Below, in pieces: positions 56,786-64,000 of a DNA stretch of 64,000 bases (positions are counted from its first letter, which is position 1; each line of letters starts with the position of its first letter). Below the pieces are notes generated by a model, which did no database searches, was not told where the DNA came from, and saw only the letters and a program-made list of their open reading frames with translations. The stretch covers positions 1-64,000 of the forward strand of contig SHZW01000010.1 of the NCBI GenBank assembly GCA_009692155.1. The letters run 5' to 3'. The DNA comes from Nitrospiraceae bacterium (GTDB lineage Bacteria > Nitrospirota > Nitrospiria > Nitrospirales > Nitrospiraceae). Made by a program: the position numbers and the translations under genes.

Positions 56786-56813
56786 AATAGGGCCAAGGGG
56801 GTCCCCCACTGTG

Positions 56814-58379
56814 ATGATGGATATCATGACATATGTGGTTGCCGGAGTGCTCGGCGCGCTGGCCGGCGTCGGCGTCTATCTGTTCGTTCGGCGCAATACC
56901 CTGGCGACCCAGCAGAGCCAGGCCGATGAACAAGCCAGCCGGGCAAAGCAGAATGCCACGCGCGAGGCCGAGACGCTGACCAAGGAGGCCAGGGTCGAGG
57001 CGAAGGATCTGCTGTTGCAGGCCCGGACCAGTATGGAGAAGGAACAGAAAGAGAAGCGGGCGGAGATGGGCGCCGTGGAGAAGAAGCTGTTCCAGCGCGA
57101 AGAGCAACTGGAGCGGAAGGCCGGTTCGCTGGAGCGCGGCGAAATAGAGGTGCAGAAGCGCGAAACGACGCTGGCAAAACGCGACGCGGCGCTGGCTGCG
57201 TCGGAGGCGGCCTGCGAACGCGCGACCAAGGAGCACCGGCAGGCGCTGGAGCGCGTGGCCGGACTGACCATCGAAGAAGCCAAGCGGCAATTGATCAGCG
57301 CGGTCGAAAGCGACGCCAAACTCGAGGCGACCGGGGTGGCCAAGCGCATCGTGGACGAAGCGAAAGAAGGTGCCGAGCGCGAGGCGCGCGAAATCATCGC
57401 GCGTTCGATCCAGCGGGTGACGCGCGATTACGTGGCCGAGGCCACGCTCTCGGTCGTGCCGATCGCCAACGACGCGATGAAGGGCCGGATCATCGGGCGC
57501 GAGGGGCGCAACATCCGCGCGATCGAGGCGGCGACCGGCATCGACCTGATCGTCGACGAGACGCCGGAAGCCGTGGTCATTTCCGGGTTCGATCCACTAC
57601 GGCGAGAAATTGCCAAAGTTTCGCTGGAACGGTTGATGCACGACGGCCGCATCCATCCGACGCGGATCGAAGAAGTCGTCGACAAGGTGAAGACGGATAT
57701 CGACAAGCTCATGATCGAAGAGGCGGAGAAAATCATCTTCGAGCTGGGCCTGTCGGACTTCAGCCCGGAGATCGTCAAGGTGCTCGGACGCCTCAAATAC
57801 CGGACCAGTTACGGGCAAAACAATCTCTACCACTCGCGCGAGGCCGCCTTTATTTGCGGGACGATGGCGGCTGAATTGGGCCTGGACGTGAGGCTGGCCA
57901 AGCGCGGCGCGCTGCTGCACGACATCGGTAAGTCGGTGAGCCACGAAGAGGAAGGGACGCACGCGATGCTGGGGGCCGACATCGCCAAGAAGTACGGCGA
58001 ATCGGCCAAGATCGTCAACGCGATCGCGGCGCATCATGAGCAGGTGGAGCCGATCTGTCCGGAATCTGTGCTGGTGGCCGCGGCGGAGGCCTTATCGGCG
58101 GCCCGCCCAGGGGCGAGGCGGGAGGCGTTGGAGTCCTACGTCAAGCGGTTGGAGAAGCTGGAGTCGCTGGCGACAGGGTTCAAGGGCGTCCTGAAAGCCT
58201 ATGCGATCCAGGCCGGGCGCGAGATTCGCGTGATCGTCCGGCAGGAAGAAGTCAGCGACACGGAATCATCGCTCATGTCCCGAGATCTGGCCAAGAAGAT
58301 CGAACAGGAACTGACCTATCCGGGGCAGATCAAAGTGACCGTGATCCGGGAAAGCCGGTATACGGACATCGCAAAATAG
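56814..58379 (+). CDS. rny: Ribonuclease Y
   Basis: Membrane-anchored endoribonuclease that starts mRNA decay. 521 residues from ATG 56814: one N-terminal helix (YVVAGVLGALAGVGVYLFV), a long coiled coil to residue 190 (EAETLTKEARVEAKDLLLQA), a KH domain (MKGRIIGREGRNIRAIEAAT), an HD domain (LHDIGKSVSHEEEGTHAMLG, with the metal-binding His-Asp) and the C-terminal RQEEVSDTESSLMSRDLAKK region. The neighbouring ymdB gene is a usual companion. Confidence 0.96.
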   Translation: MMDIMTYVVAGVLGALAGVGVYLFVRRNTLATQQSQADEQASRAKQNATREAETLTKEARVEAKDLLLQARTSMEKEQKEKRAEMGAVEKKLFQREEQLERKAGSLERGEIEVQKRETTLAKRDAALAASEAACERATKEHRQALERVAGLTIEEAKRQLISAVESDAKLEATGVAKRIVDEAKEGAEREAREIIARSIQRVTRDYVAEATLSVVPIANDAMKGRIIGREGRNIRAIEAATGIDLIVDETPEAVVISGFDPLRREIAKVSLERLMHDGRIHPTRIEEVVDKVKTDIDKLMIEEAEKIIFELGLSDFSPEIVKVLGRLKYRTSYGQNNLYHSREAAFICGTMAAELGLDVRLAKRGALLHDIGKSVSHEEEGTHAMLGADIAKKYGESAKIVNAIAAHHEQVEPICPESVLVAAAEALSAARPGARREALESYVKRLEKLESLATGFKGVLKAYAIQAGREIRVIVRQEEVSDTESSLMSRDLAKKIEQELTYPGQIKVTVIRESRYTDIAK

Positions 58380-58388
58380 GTGAGGGTC

Positions 58389-58458
58389 GATGGACTATAG
58401 GTTATAGGCCGGAAGGATCGATCTTTTACCCATTGCCTATCGCCCATAGCTTCTAGCC
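58389..58458. repeat. Minisatellite hairpin, word CTATAGG/CCTATCGCCCATAG
   Basis: GGACTATAGGTTATAGGCC arm (58392-58410) pairs with CCCATTGCCTATCGCCCATA arm (58429-58458) between rny and the next gene. Confidence 0.65.
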
Positions 58459-58466
58459 GAGGATTT

Positions 58467-59246
58467 ATGAAAGTCTTAGTGATCGGTGACATCATGGGAG
58501 AGCCGGGCCGGCGGGCCGTGGAGCGTCGGCTGCCCAAACTCGTTGCCCAGCACAGTATCGATCTGGTCATCGCCAACGGCGAAAACATCGCGGGCGGCTT
58601 CGGCATTACTCCTGATTTGGCGCAGGAACTCTTCGACTGGGGCGCTGCGGTCATCACCACCGGTAACCATGCGTGGGACAAGAAAGAGATCATGGAGTTC
58701 ATCCGGCACGAGCCGCGCCTGCTCCGTCCGGCCAACTATCCAGAGGGTGTGCCCGGCAAAGGCTCGATTGTGGTGGAAACGGCGGGCGGTGAGCGCCTGG
58801 CCGTGCTCCATCTGATGGGCCGCGCCTTCATGCCGACGCTGGATTGCCCTTTTCAGGCTGCGCGCCGGGAGTTGGCGAAGCTCAAGCAGGAGACCGCCGC
58901 AATCGTCGTGGACATGCATGCCGAGGCGACCTCGGAGAAGATGGCCATGGGCTATTTTCTCGACGGCGAGGTGTCGGCGGTCGTCGGCACCCATACGCAC
59001 GTGCAGACGGCCGATGAGCAGATGCTGCCGAAGGGCACGGCCTATCTCACCGACATCGGCATGACCGGCCCGGTGCATTCCGTCATCGGCGTGAAGAAGG
59101 AACTGGTCATCGAAAAATTCCTGACGGGAATGCCCCGCCGCTTCGAGGTGGCATCCGGCCCCGCGGTCTTCTGCGCGGCATTGATCGAATTGGATGGCAA
59201 GCTCGGCAAGGCGCTGAGCATTCAGCGGCTCCGCATTCCCGACTGA
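58467..59246 (+). CDS. ymdB: YmdB-family (TIGR00282) metallophosphoesterase
   Basis: Dinuclear-metal phosphodiesterase of 259 residues, active on 2',3'-cyclic nucleotides in studied homologues. Metal motifs: VLVIGDIMGEPGRRAVERRL, LVIANGENIAGGFGIT, VITTGNHAWDKKEIMEFI, VVDMHAEATSEKMAMGYFLD and VVGTHTHVQTADEQMLP. It follows rny, as in many genomes, suggesting a joint role in RNA metabolism. Confidence 0.95.
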   Translation: MKVLVIGDIMGEPGRRAVERRLPKLVAQHSIDLVIANGENIAGGFGITPDLAQELFDWGAAVITTGNHAWDKKEIMEFIRHEPRLLRPANYPEGVPGKGSIVVETAGGERLAVLHLMGRAFMPTLDCPFQAARRELAKLKQETAAIVVDMHAEATSEKMAMGYFLDGEVSAVVGTHTHVQTADEQMLPKGTAYLTDIGMTGPVHSVIGVKKELVIEKFLTGMPRRFEVASGPAVFCAALIELDGKLGKALSIQRLRIPD

Positions 59247-59278
59247 CGGACGCGCGCGGCTGCGCTCGTCCAGTGGAC

Positions 59279-60568
59279 ATGCCTGTGCCCGATCGTCCGC
59301 AACGGATTCTCACCGTTTCCGCCCTGACCGCGCTCGTCCGTGAGCGGCTGGAAGAGGGCTTCTCCGATTGCTGGGTGGAAGGCGAAGTCTCCAACCTCCG
59401 TACGCCCTCATCTGGCCACATCTATTTTACTCTCAAAGACGCGACCAGCCAGATTCGCGTGGTGCTGTTCCGGCCCGGTGCGCAGCGCCTGCGGTTTGCG
59501 TTGAAGGAAGGGCTCCAGCTCGTCGTGCGCGGGCGTCTGACGGTGTACGAACCGCGTGGCGAATACCAGATCGTCCTGGATTATCTGGAACCGAAGGGTC
59601 TCGGCGCGCTCCAGCTCGCGCTGGAACAGTTGAAAGAGCGGTTGGCCCGCGAAGGCCTCTTCGAGCAAGCCCGCAAACGGCCGCTGCCGTTTCTGCCGCG
59701 CCGAGTGGGGGTTGTCACGTCGCTCACGGGCGCGGCGCTACGCGATATCCTGGCCGTGTTGCGCCGCCGGTGCCCGATCGTGGGCATCGTGGTCGCGCCG
59801 GTGCCGGTGCAGGGTGACGATGCGGCCGCGCAGATTGCCTCGGCCATCCGCGCGCTGAGCGCCTCCAAGCTCGTCGATGTCATGATCGTCGGACGGGGCG
59901 GAGGCTCGCTGGAGGACCTGTGGTCTTTCAACGAGGAAATCGTCGTGCGGGCCATTGCCGCATCGGACGTACCGGTCGTGTCGGCGGTGGGCCACGAGAT
60001 CGACTACACGCTGGCTGATTTCGTGGCGGACTATCGCGCGCCGACCCCTTCAGCCGCGGCGGAGGCGGTGGCGCCGGTGTTGCGCGAGCTGGTCGGATCG
60101 CTGGAGGACAGCCGGGAACGGATGGTCCAGGCCGTCAAGGGTCGTCTGCTGGAACGGACCGCGCAACAGGTCGATGAGGCCGCCGCGCGTGTGGGCTACG
60201 TTGTCCGCGCCCTGCTCGCGACGCTTCATCGCCGAACAACCGAGAGCCGGCACAGGCTGCAGGCGGCGAGTCCCGTGGACCGCGTGCGCGCAGTTTCCGC
60301 CTTGCTCCCGCAGCTGGTGAAGCGGGTGCGACAGGGCATGGCGACGCTGCTGACCGTGAAACGGCAGACAGTCCGGACGGCCATGACAGCGCTGGACGGC
60401 CTCAGTCCGCTGGCCGTACTCGCGCGCGGTTACAGCATCGTGCAGACGGTGCCGGACGGCGCCGTGCTCAAGCGCGCGCAAGATGTGTCTGTCGGTGACG
60501 ATGTGCTGGCGAAACTGGCGGACGGCCGGTTGCTGTGCTCTGTGCGCAAGATTCTCCCCAACTCATAA
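59279..60568 (+). CDS. xseA: Exodeoxyribonuclease VII large subunit
   Basis: Catalytic subunit of ExoVII, degrading single-stranded DNA. Of about 429 residues, an OB-fold N-terminus (WVEGEVSNLRTPSSGHIYFT, LKDATSQIRVVLFR) is followed by the conserved core PLPFLPRRVGVVTSLTGAAL, MIVGRGGGSLEDLWSFNEE, VPVVSAVGHEIDYTLADFVA and DYRAPTPSAAAEAVAP. A coiled-coil region and a final LSPLAVLARGYSIVQT segment close the protein. GTG 59273 is an alternative start. Confidence 0.96.
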   Translation: MPVPDRPQRILTVSALTALVRERLEEGFSDCWVEGEVSNLRTPSSGHIYFTLKDATSQIRVVLFRPGAQRLRFALKEGLQLVVRGRLTVYEPRGEYQIVLDYLEPKGLGALQLALEQLKERLAREGLFEQARKRPLPFLPRRVGVVTSLTGAALRDILAVLRRRCPIVGIVVAPVPVQGDDAAAQIASAIRALSASKLVDVMIVGRGGGSLEDLWSFNEEIVVRAIAASDVPVVSAVGHEIDYTLADFVADYRAPTPSAAAEAVAPVLRELVGSLEDSRERMVQAVKGRLLERTAQQVDEAAARVGYVVRALLATLHRRTTESRHRLQAASPVDRVRAVSALLPQLVKRVRQGMATLLTVKRQTVRTAMTALDGLSPLAVLARGYSIVQTVPDGAVLKRAQDVSVGDDVLAKLADGRLLCSVRKILPNS

Positions 60569-60636
60569 CACGGTTGCGCCTGTTCGGAGGCGCCCGTATA
60601 ATAGGTGCGCGTGCGTCGGATGAGGAGGCTGTTTTC

Positions 60637-60891
60637 ATGGCTCCGGTGAAATTTGAACAGGCGCTGGCCCGGCTCGAGACGATTGTCTCGGAGCTTGAAA
60701 AGGGAGACCTTTCACTCGACGACTCGCTGAGAATTTTCGAGGAAGGCATCAAGCTCTCCAAGGCCTGTCTCAAGATGCTGGATGACGCCGAACGCAAGGT
60801 CGAGATTCTGATTCAAGACAAGGACGGGCGAAAACGGCTGCGTGCTCTTTCATTGGAAGAGGACGAAGACGAACCCGCCCATTTCACCTGA
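60637..60891 (+). CDS. xseB: Exodeoxyribonuclease VII small subunit
   Basis: 84-residue helical subunit that wraps the XseA coiled coil: VKFEQALARLETIVSELEKG, LSLDDSLRIFEEGIKLSKAC and LKMLDDAERKVEILIQDKDG. ATG 60637 has AGGAGG upstream; the longer reading frame overlaps xseA. Next in line is tlyA, a conserved arrangement. Confidence 0.94.
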   Translation: MAPVKFEQALARLETIVSELEKGDLSLDDSLRIFEEGIKLSKACLKMLDDAERKVEILIQDKDGRKRLRALSLEEDEDEPAHFT

Positions 60892-60922
60892 CACGCTTCT
60901 CAGTTGCCTCTCCCAGTTTCTC

Positions 60923-61702
60923 ATGGCTCGGAAAAGAACAACGGTTCGGGATCGGTTGGATCGCGTGCTGGTGGCCCGCGGGTTGGCGTCGAGCCGCGAG
61001 CAGGCCAGCCGGATGATTCTGGCCGGTACCGTCAGGGTCAACGGGGTGCTGACCGACAAGCAGGCGACCCTCGTGCCTGCCGAAGCCGCGATCGATGTCG
61101 CTTCGGGGACGACGCCCTATGTCAGCCGCGGCGGCGGCAAGATTGTGGCAGCGCTCGATGCCTGGGCGGTGGATCCGACCGGACTCGTCGCCATGGATGT
61201 CGGCGCGTCCACCGGCGGGTTCACCGATTGTCTGTTGCAGCGGGGCGCGCGGCGGGTCTATGCCGTGGATGTGGGCTACGGGCAGTTAGACTGGAAGTTA
61301 CGGCAGGATGCCCGTGTGGTCGTGCTCGATCGGCAGAACATTCGCTACCTGGAACGCGCGGCGGTGCCGGAGCCAATTGATCTGGCCGTGATTGATGTGT
61401 CGTTTATTTCGCTGACGCTTGTGTTGCCCTGCGTGGTGCCGTTTCTCGGACGTCCGGCGCGGGTCATCGCACTCGTCAAGCCGCAGTTCGAAGTCGGGAA
61501 GGGCCAGGTGGGACGCGGAGGTATCGTGCGTGACGAGGAGCAGCGGCGCGCGGTGACCGCGAAAGTGCTGGCCTGCGCCGAATCGCTTGGGTTTTGCTCT
61601 CTCGGCGCCATGGATTCGCCGGTGTTGGGGCAAAAAGGCAACCGTGAAATCCTGCTAGGGTTGAACTTGGCCGGCGCGCGCGCCGGGGGACATTCCGCAT
61701 GA
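60923..61702 (+). CDS. tlyA: TlyA-family rRNA 2'-O-methyltransferase
   Basis: S4 domain plus FtsJ-like methyltransferase, 259 residues. S4: [43 protein letters not shown] site: [55 protein letters not shown] and [17 protein letters not shown]. It modifies cytidines in ribosomal RNA in studied members; the old name 'hemolysin' is misleading. ATG 60923 matches the family start. Confidence 0.94.
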   Translation: MARKRTTVRDRLDRVLVARGLASSREQASRMILAGTVRVNGVLTDKQATLVPAEAAIDVASGTTPYVSRGGGKIVAALDAWAVDPTGLVAMDVGASTGGFTDCLLQRGARRVYAVDVGYGQLDWKLRQDARVVVLDRQNIRYLERAAVPEPIDLAVIDVSFISLTLVLPCVVPFLGRPARVIALVKPQFEVGKGQVGRGGIVRDEEQRRAVTAKVLACAESLGFCSLGAMDSPVLGQKGNREILLGLNLAGARAGGHSA

Positions 61703-61718
61703 CGCAGCGGAGGAACGT

Positions 61719-62636
61719 GTGAAAATTCTGGTCACCGGAGGGGCCGGGTTCATCGGATCCCACCTCGTCGATCGCCTCGTGCAGGAAGGGCATGAGGTCG
61801 TCGTGGTGGATGACCTCTCAACCGGCAAGCGCCGAAACCTGAACCGGGCGGCGGAATTCTATAAGCGGGACGTGCAGGGCTCGCGCATGGAGGGTGTATT
61901 TCGCCGGGAGCGTCCCGTCGTCCTGATCCATCTGGCGGCGCAGATGAACATCCGCCGGTCCGTCGAAGACCCGCTGTTCGATGCGCAGGTCAACATTCTC
62001 GGCACGCTGAACGTGCTCGATCACGCGGTCCGGTATGGAACGAGAAAAGTCATCTTTGCGTCATCGGGCGGCGCCATCTACGGGGAGCAGGACGTGTTCC
62101 CCGCGCCGGAGTCGCACGCGACCCGCCCCCTGTCGCCCTATGGCATCAGCAAGCTGACGGGCGAATATTATCTGGCGTATTACCAGCGGGTCAGCGGGAT
62201 TCAGCATGTGAGTCTTCGATTCAGCAATGTCTTCGGCCCCCGCCAGGATCCCTACGGGGAAGCCGGCGTGGTCGCCATTTTTACTCAGAAAATGCTGGCC
62301 GGCGAGCAGCCGATCATCAACGGCAACGGCCGGCAGACGCGGGACTTCATTTATGTGGACGACGTCGTGGAGGCGCACATGGCGGCTCTCGGCAAGGACG
62401 CACAGGGCGTCTATAACGTGGGCACGGCGCACGAAACGCCCATCAATGAGCTGTTCGGGAAACTCGTGGATCTGACCAAGTCGGGATGCAAGCAGCTCTA
62501 TGGACCAGCCAGGAAGGGCGAGCAGGCCCGCAGCGTGGTGGATGCCAGCAAGCTGCGGCAGGAACTGGGATGGGAGCCGCGCGTGTCGCTGGATGAAGGA
62601 CTCGCGCGCACGGTCGAATATTTCCGCGCGCTGTGA
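61719..62636 (+). CDS. NAD-dependent epimerase, UDP-glucose 4-epimerase-like
   Basis: Extended short-chain dehydrogenase of 305 residues: [20 protein letters not shown] (NAD site), [18 protein letters not shown] (catalytic Ser), [18 protein letters not shown] (YxxxK), [20 protein letters not shown] and [19 protein letters not shown]. It interconverts nucleotide sugars for envelope polysaccharide. GalE is the nearest reading; the exact sugar is not fixed. GTG start at 61719 with GGAGG upstream. Confidence 0.9.
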   Translation: MKILVTGGAGFIGSHLVDRLVQEGHEVVVVDDLSTGKRRNLNRAAEFYKRDVQGSRMEGVFRRERPVVLIHLAAQMNIRRSVEDPLFDAQVNILGTLNVLDHAVRYGTRKVIFASSGGAIYGEQDVFPAPESHATRPLSPYGISKLTGEYYLAYYQRVSGIQHVSLRFSNVFGPRQDPYGEAGVVAIFTQKMLAGEQPIINGNGRQTRDFIYVDDVVEAHMAALGKDAQGVYNVGTAHETPINELFGKLVDLTKSGCKQLYGPARKGEQARSVVDASKLRQELGWEPRVSLDEGLARTVEYFRAL

Positions 62637-62645
62637 GCCCGCTCG

Positions 62646-62966
62646 TCAGTAGCGCGCAACCTTTTGATCGATGTGAATGGACCAGGCGTCGATCCCACCC
62701 ACCAGGTTTTTGACGCTCGTGAATCCCTGCTGATGGAGGAAGGCGGTGGCGTCGGCGCTCCGCATCCCGTGATGGCAATGGCAGACGATCTCGGCGTTGC
62801 GGTCAAGCTTGTCCAGGGATTGCGGGACGGTCGCGAGCGGAATCAGGATCGCTCCCTCGATCTTGGCGGTGGCATATTCCCAGGGTTCCCGGACATCCAC
62901 CAGCACGATCTTGTCGCCTTTATCCAATCGCTGCTTGAGTTCCTGAACGGTGATGGTGAATCCCAT
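62646..62966 (-). CDS. Rhodanese-domain protein
   Basis: 106-residue single rhodanese domain: ITVQELKQRLDKGDKIVLVD, VREPWEYATAKIEGAILIPL, the active loop EIVCHCHHGMRSADATAFLH with catalytic Cys (CHHGMR), and VGGIDAWSIHIDQKVARY. It transfers sulfane sulfur. ATG 62966 is chosen because GAGGGAGG lies nine bases upstream. Confidence 0.93.
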   Translation of the reverse strand: MGFTITVQELKQRLDKGDKIVLVDVREPWEYATAKIEGAILIPLATVPQSLDKLDRNAEIVCHCHHGMRSADATAFLHQQGFTSVKNLVGGIDAWSIHIDQKVARY

Positions 62967-63106
62967 GTGCGCGGCCTCCCTCTCGGAACGACTCCCCGGG
63001 CATCTCGTTTTTTCCTGACGAGCCGTATCATAGGGGGCCTGTTGAGAGGCTGTCAATTGGATGCCGGCAGATACCGGGAGTTTCAGGCAGAGGGGAACGT
63101 TAGGAT

Positions 63107-63475
63107 ATGAAGAAGCAAGGTGCGGGGGGTACAAGAACGAAGCCAACGAAGCAGGCTATTGTCGTGCTGGTGACGGCGGCCTCGAAACAGGAGGCGGCCA
63201 GGATCGGACGGGCGTTGGTCAAGGCCGAACTCGCCGCCTGCGTCAACGTGTTGCCTGGAATTCGTTCGATTTTTCGCTGGGAGGGTAAGGTTTCCGAAGA
63301 ACGGGAAGTTCTGCTGATCGTGAAGTCCCGGAGCGATCTTTTTGGCCGATTGGCCGCCGAAGTCAAGCGGCTCCACAGCTACCAGGTTCCCGAGGTGATT
63401 GCCTGTCCGATCGCACATGGAACTGCCGATTATCTGGCTTGGATACAAAAATCAACTCGTAAGTCGTTGAAATAA
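63107..63475 (+). CDS. cutA: CutA-type divalent ion tolerance protein
   Basis: 122-residue trimeric ferredoxin-like protein: QAIVVLVTAASKQEAARIGR, ALVKAELAACVNVLPGIRSI, FRWEGKVSEEREVLLIVKSR, HSYQVPEVIACPIAHGTADY and LAWIQKST. The family binds Cu(II) and other metals; the physiological role is debated. An extra basic N-terminus (MKKQGAGGTRTKPTK) precedes the domain. Confidence 0.95.
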   Translation: MKKQGAGGTRTKPTKQAIVVLVTAASKQEAARIGRALVKAELAACVNVLPGIRSIFRWEGKVSEEREVLLIVKSRSDLFGRLAAEVKRLHSYQVPEVIACPIAHGTADYLAWIQKSTRKSLK

Positions 63476-63572
63476 AATAGTTTGGAAAAAGCTAAAACGG
63501 TTGACCGTTCAGGGGATGATTGGGTAGACTAACCTCTGCTTTGTGTAAGGTAGGGTTCCGAGCAGGAGCCTG

Positions 63573-64000
63573 ATGAACAGAGATATGGATACGACGGGAA
63601 AAAATCAAGCCGCTGACGCCTGTACCATTGTGATTTTCAGAGGGGCCAAGTCCGCCCCCCTGCGGTTCAGCTTTTCAGGGCCCACCATGAAGCGGATAAA
63701 GATCCTAGGGCTGGGGCTTCTCCTGACGCAGGGCCTGTTTCTGGCCCATTATGTGATCCAATCGAGCCAGGTTTGGGAACTGGAGATTCTTCGAGAAGAA
63801 ACCGCTACGCTACGCGGACAGACCACCTCGTTTTCGACTTCGCTTGAAGATCTGAAGCGTCGCATGTTGACCATGAAAGAGGTCAATCAGCGGTTGCGCA
63901 TTATGCTGGGAATTCAGGACCAACGGCCGGCCGATATGATGAGCGGCAAGGGCGGCAGCGAGCGTCCCATGGACGGTGGACAGCCGCTAGATGGCGTGGA
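63573..64000 (+). CDS. Bitopic coiled-coil protein, N-terminus of M23-type peptidase (truncated by window)
   Basis: Open to the window edge. ATG 63573 has AGGAG seven bases upstream. Residues 1-38 are cytoplasmic and include CTIVIFRGAKSAPLRFSF. A membrane helix follows (ILGLGLLLTQGLFLAHYVI), then a periplasmic coiled coil (ELEILREETATLRGQTTSFS, EDLKRRMLTMKEVNQRLRIM). This architecture is typical of envelope M23 (LytM/NlpD-like) metallopeptidases that carry the catalytic domain later; here that domain lies beyond 64000, so the assignment is provisional. Confidence 0.6.
   Translation, partial: MNRDMDTTGKNQAADACTIVIFRGAKSAPLRFSFSGPTMKRIKILGLGLLLTQGLFLAHYVIQSSQVWELEILREETATLRGQTTSFSTSLEDLKRRMLTMKEVNQRLRIMLGIQDQRPADMMSGKGGSERPMDGGQPLDGV

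Noticed and set aside
56294-56813. 6S RNA downstream of zapA, as in proteobacteria
   Set aside because: I could not find the closing stem and central bubble expected; only local hairpins near rny are visible.

Overview
The window is a GC-rich bacterial chromosome segment of the kind seen in Nitrospira and relatives (phylum Nitrospirota). That placement is an inference from gene content and order: pyruvoyl-type arginine decarboxylase beside agmatinase, the zapB-zapA-rny-ymdB-xseA-xseB-tlyA run, a split ATP synthase (Fo genes only), many PilZ proteins and unusual intergenic repeats. No rRNA gene or complete tRNA gene is visible. About 75 genes are supported; most are housekeeping.

Layout. 1-1.9 kb: right end of an integrated element (nuclease lipoprotein, HTH/terminase-small-subunit-like protein) bounded by a 3' tRNA fragment that looks like an attachment site. 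2-5.5 kb: degenerate GGDEF membrane protein, lipoprotein, frameshifted pseudopilin-like gene, unknown protein. 5.5-9.3 kb: minus-strand cluster of ATP-grasp, DUF169 and CCAEP-tail radical SAM genes, preceded by a tiny ORF; this is the best candidate for an uncharacterised biosynthetic system. 9.7-15.1 kb: polyamine block (deoxyhypusine synthase-like protein, pyruvoyl arginine decarboxylase, agmatinase) with a DsbA-like protein and an aldehyde dehydrogenase. 15-22.3 kb: RluF, a LEA/WHy lipoprotein, then a minus-strand type I secretion-like set (HlyD, TolC, ABC exporter with degenerate ATPase motifs, and a 4-helix-bundle sensor-like protein). 22.4-30 kb: purE, rhomboid protease, DHH phosphoesterase, LOG-family protein, long DUF692 protein, Dus and Maf. 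30-35 kb: accessory zone with MazEF-like, nucleotidyltransferase and VapBC-like toxin modules and a run of PilZ paralogues, one with an in-frame stop. 35-41.4 kb: VF530 protein, a zwf remnant, lone GroES, RluE, more PilZ, SWIB protein, MsbA-like exporter and a 33-residue AURKAIP1/COX24-type protein. 41.6-48.2 kb: nadB, chorismate-utilising pair, atpZ-atpB-atpE-atpF. 48.3-64 kb: larE, an M16 peptidase pair, rlmN, a Slt-type transglycosylase, zapB/zapA, rny, ymdB, xseA/xseB, tlyA, galE-like, rhodanese, cutA and a truncated M23-type gene.

Two features run through the whole window. First, many gene ends carry 'minisatellite hairpins': two inverted arms, each a degenerate tandem array of a short word specific to that locus. 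Some arms extend into coding sequence. Second, several small genes are broken by one-base indels, three of them at five-base homopolymers. These may be residual assembly errors rather than true pseudogenes.
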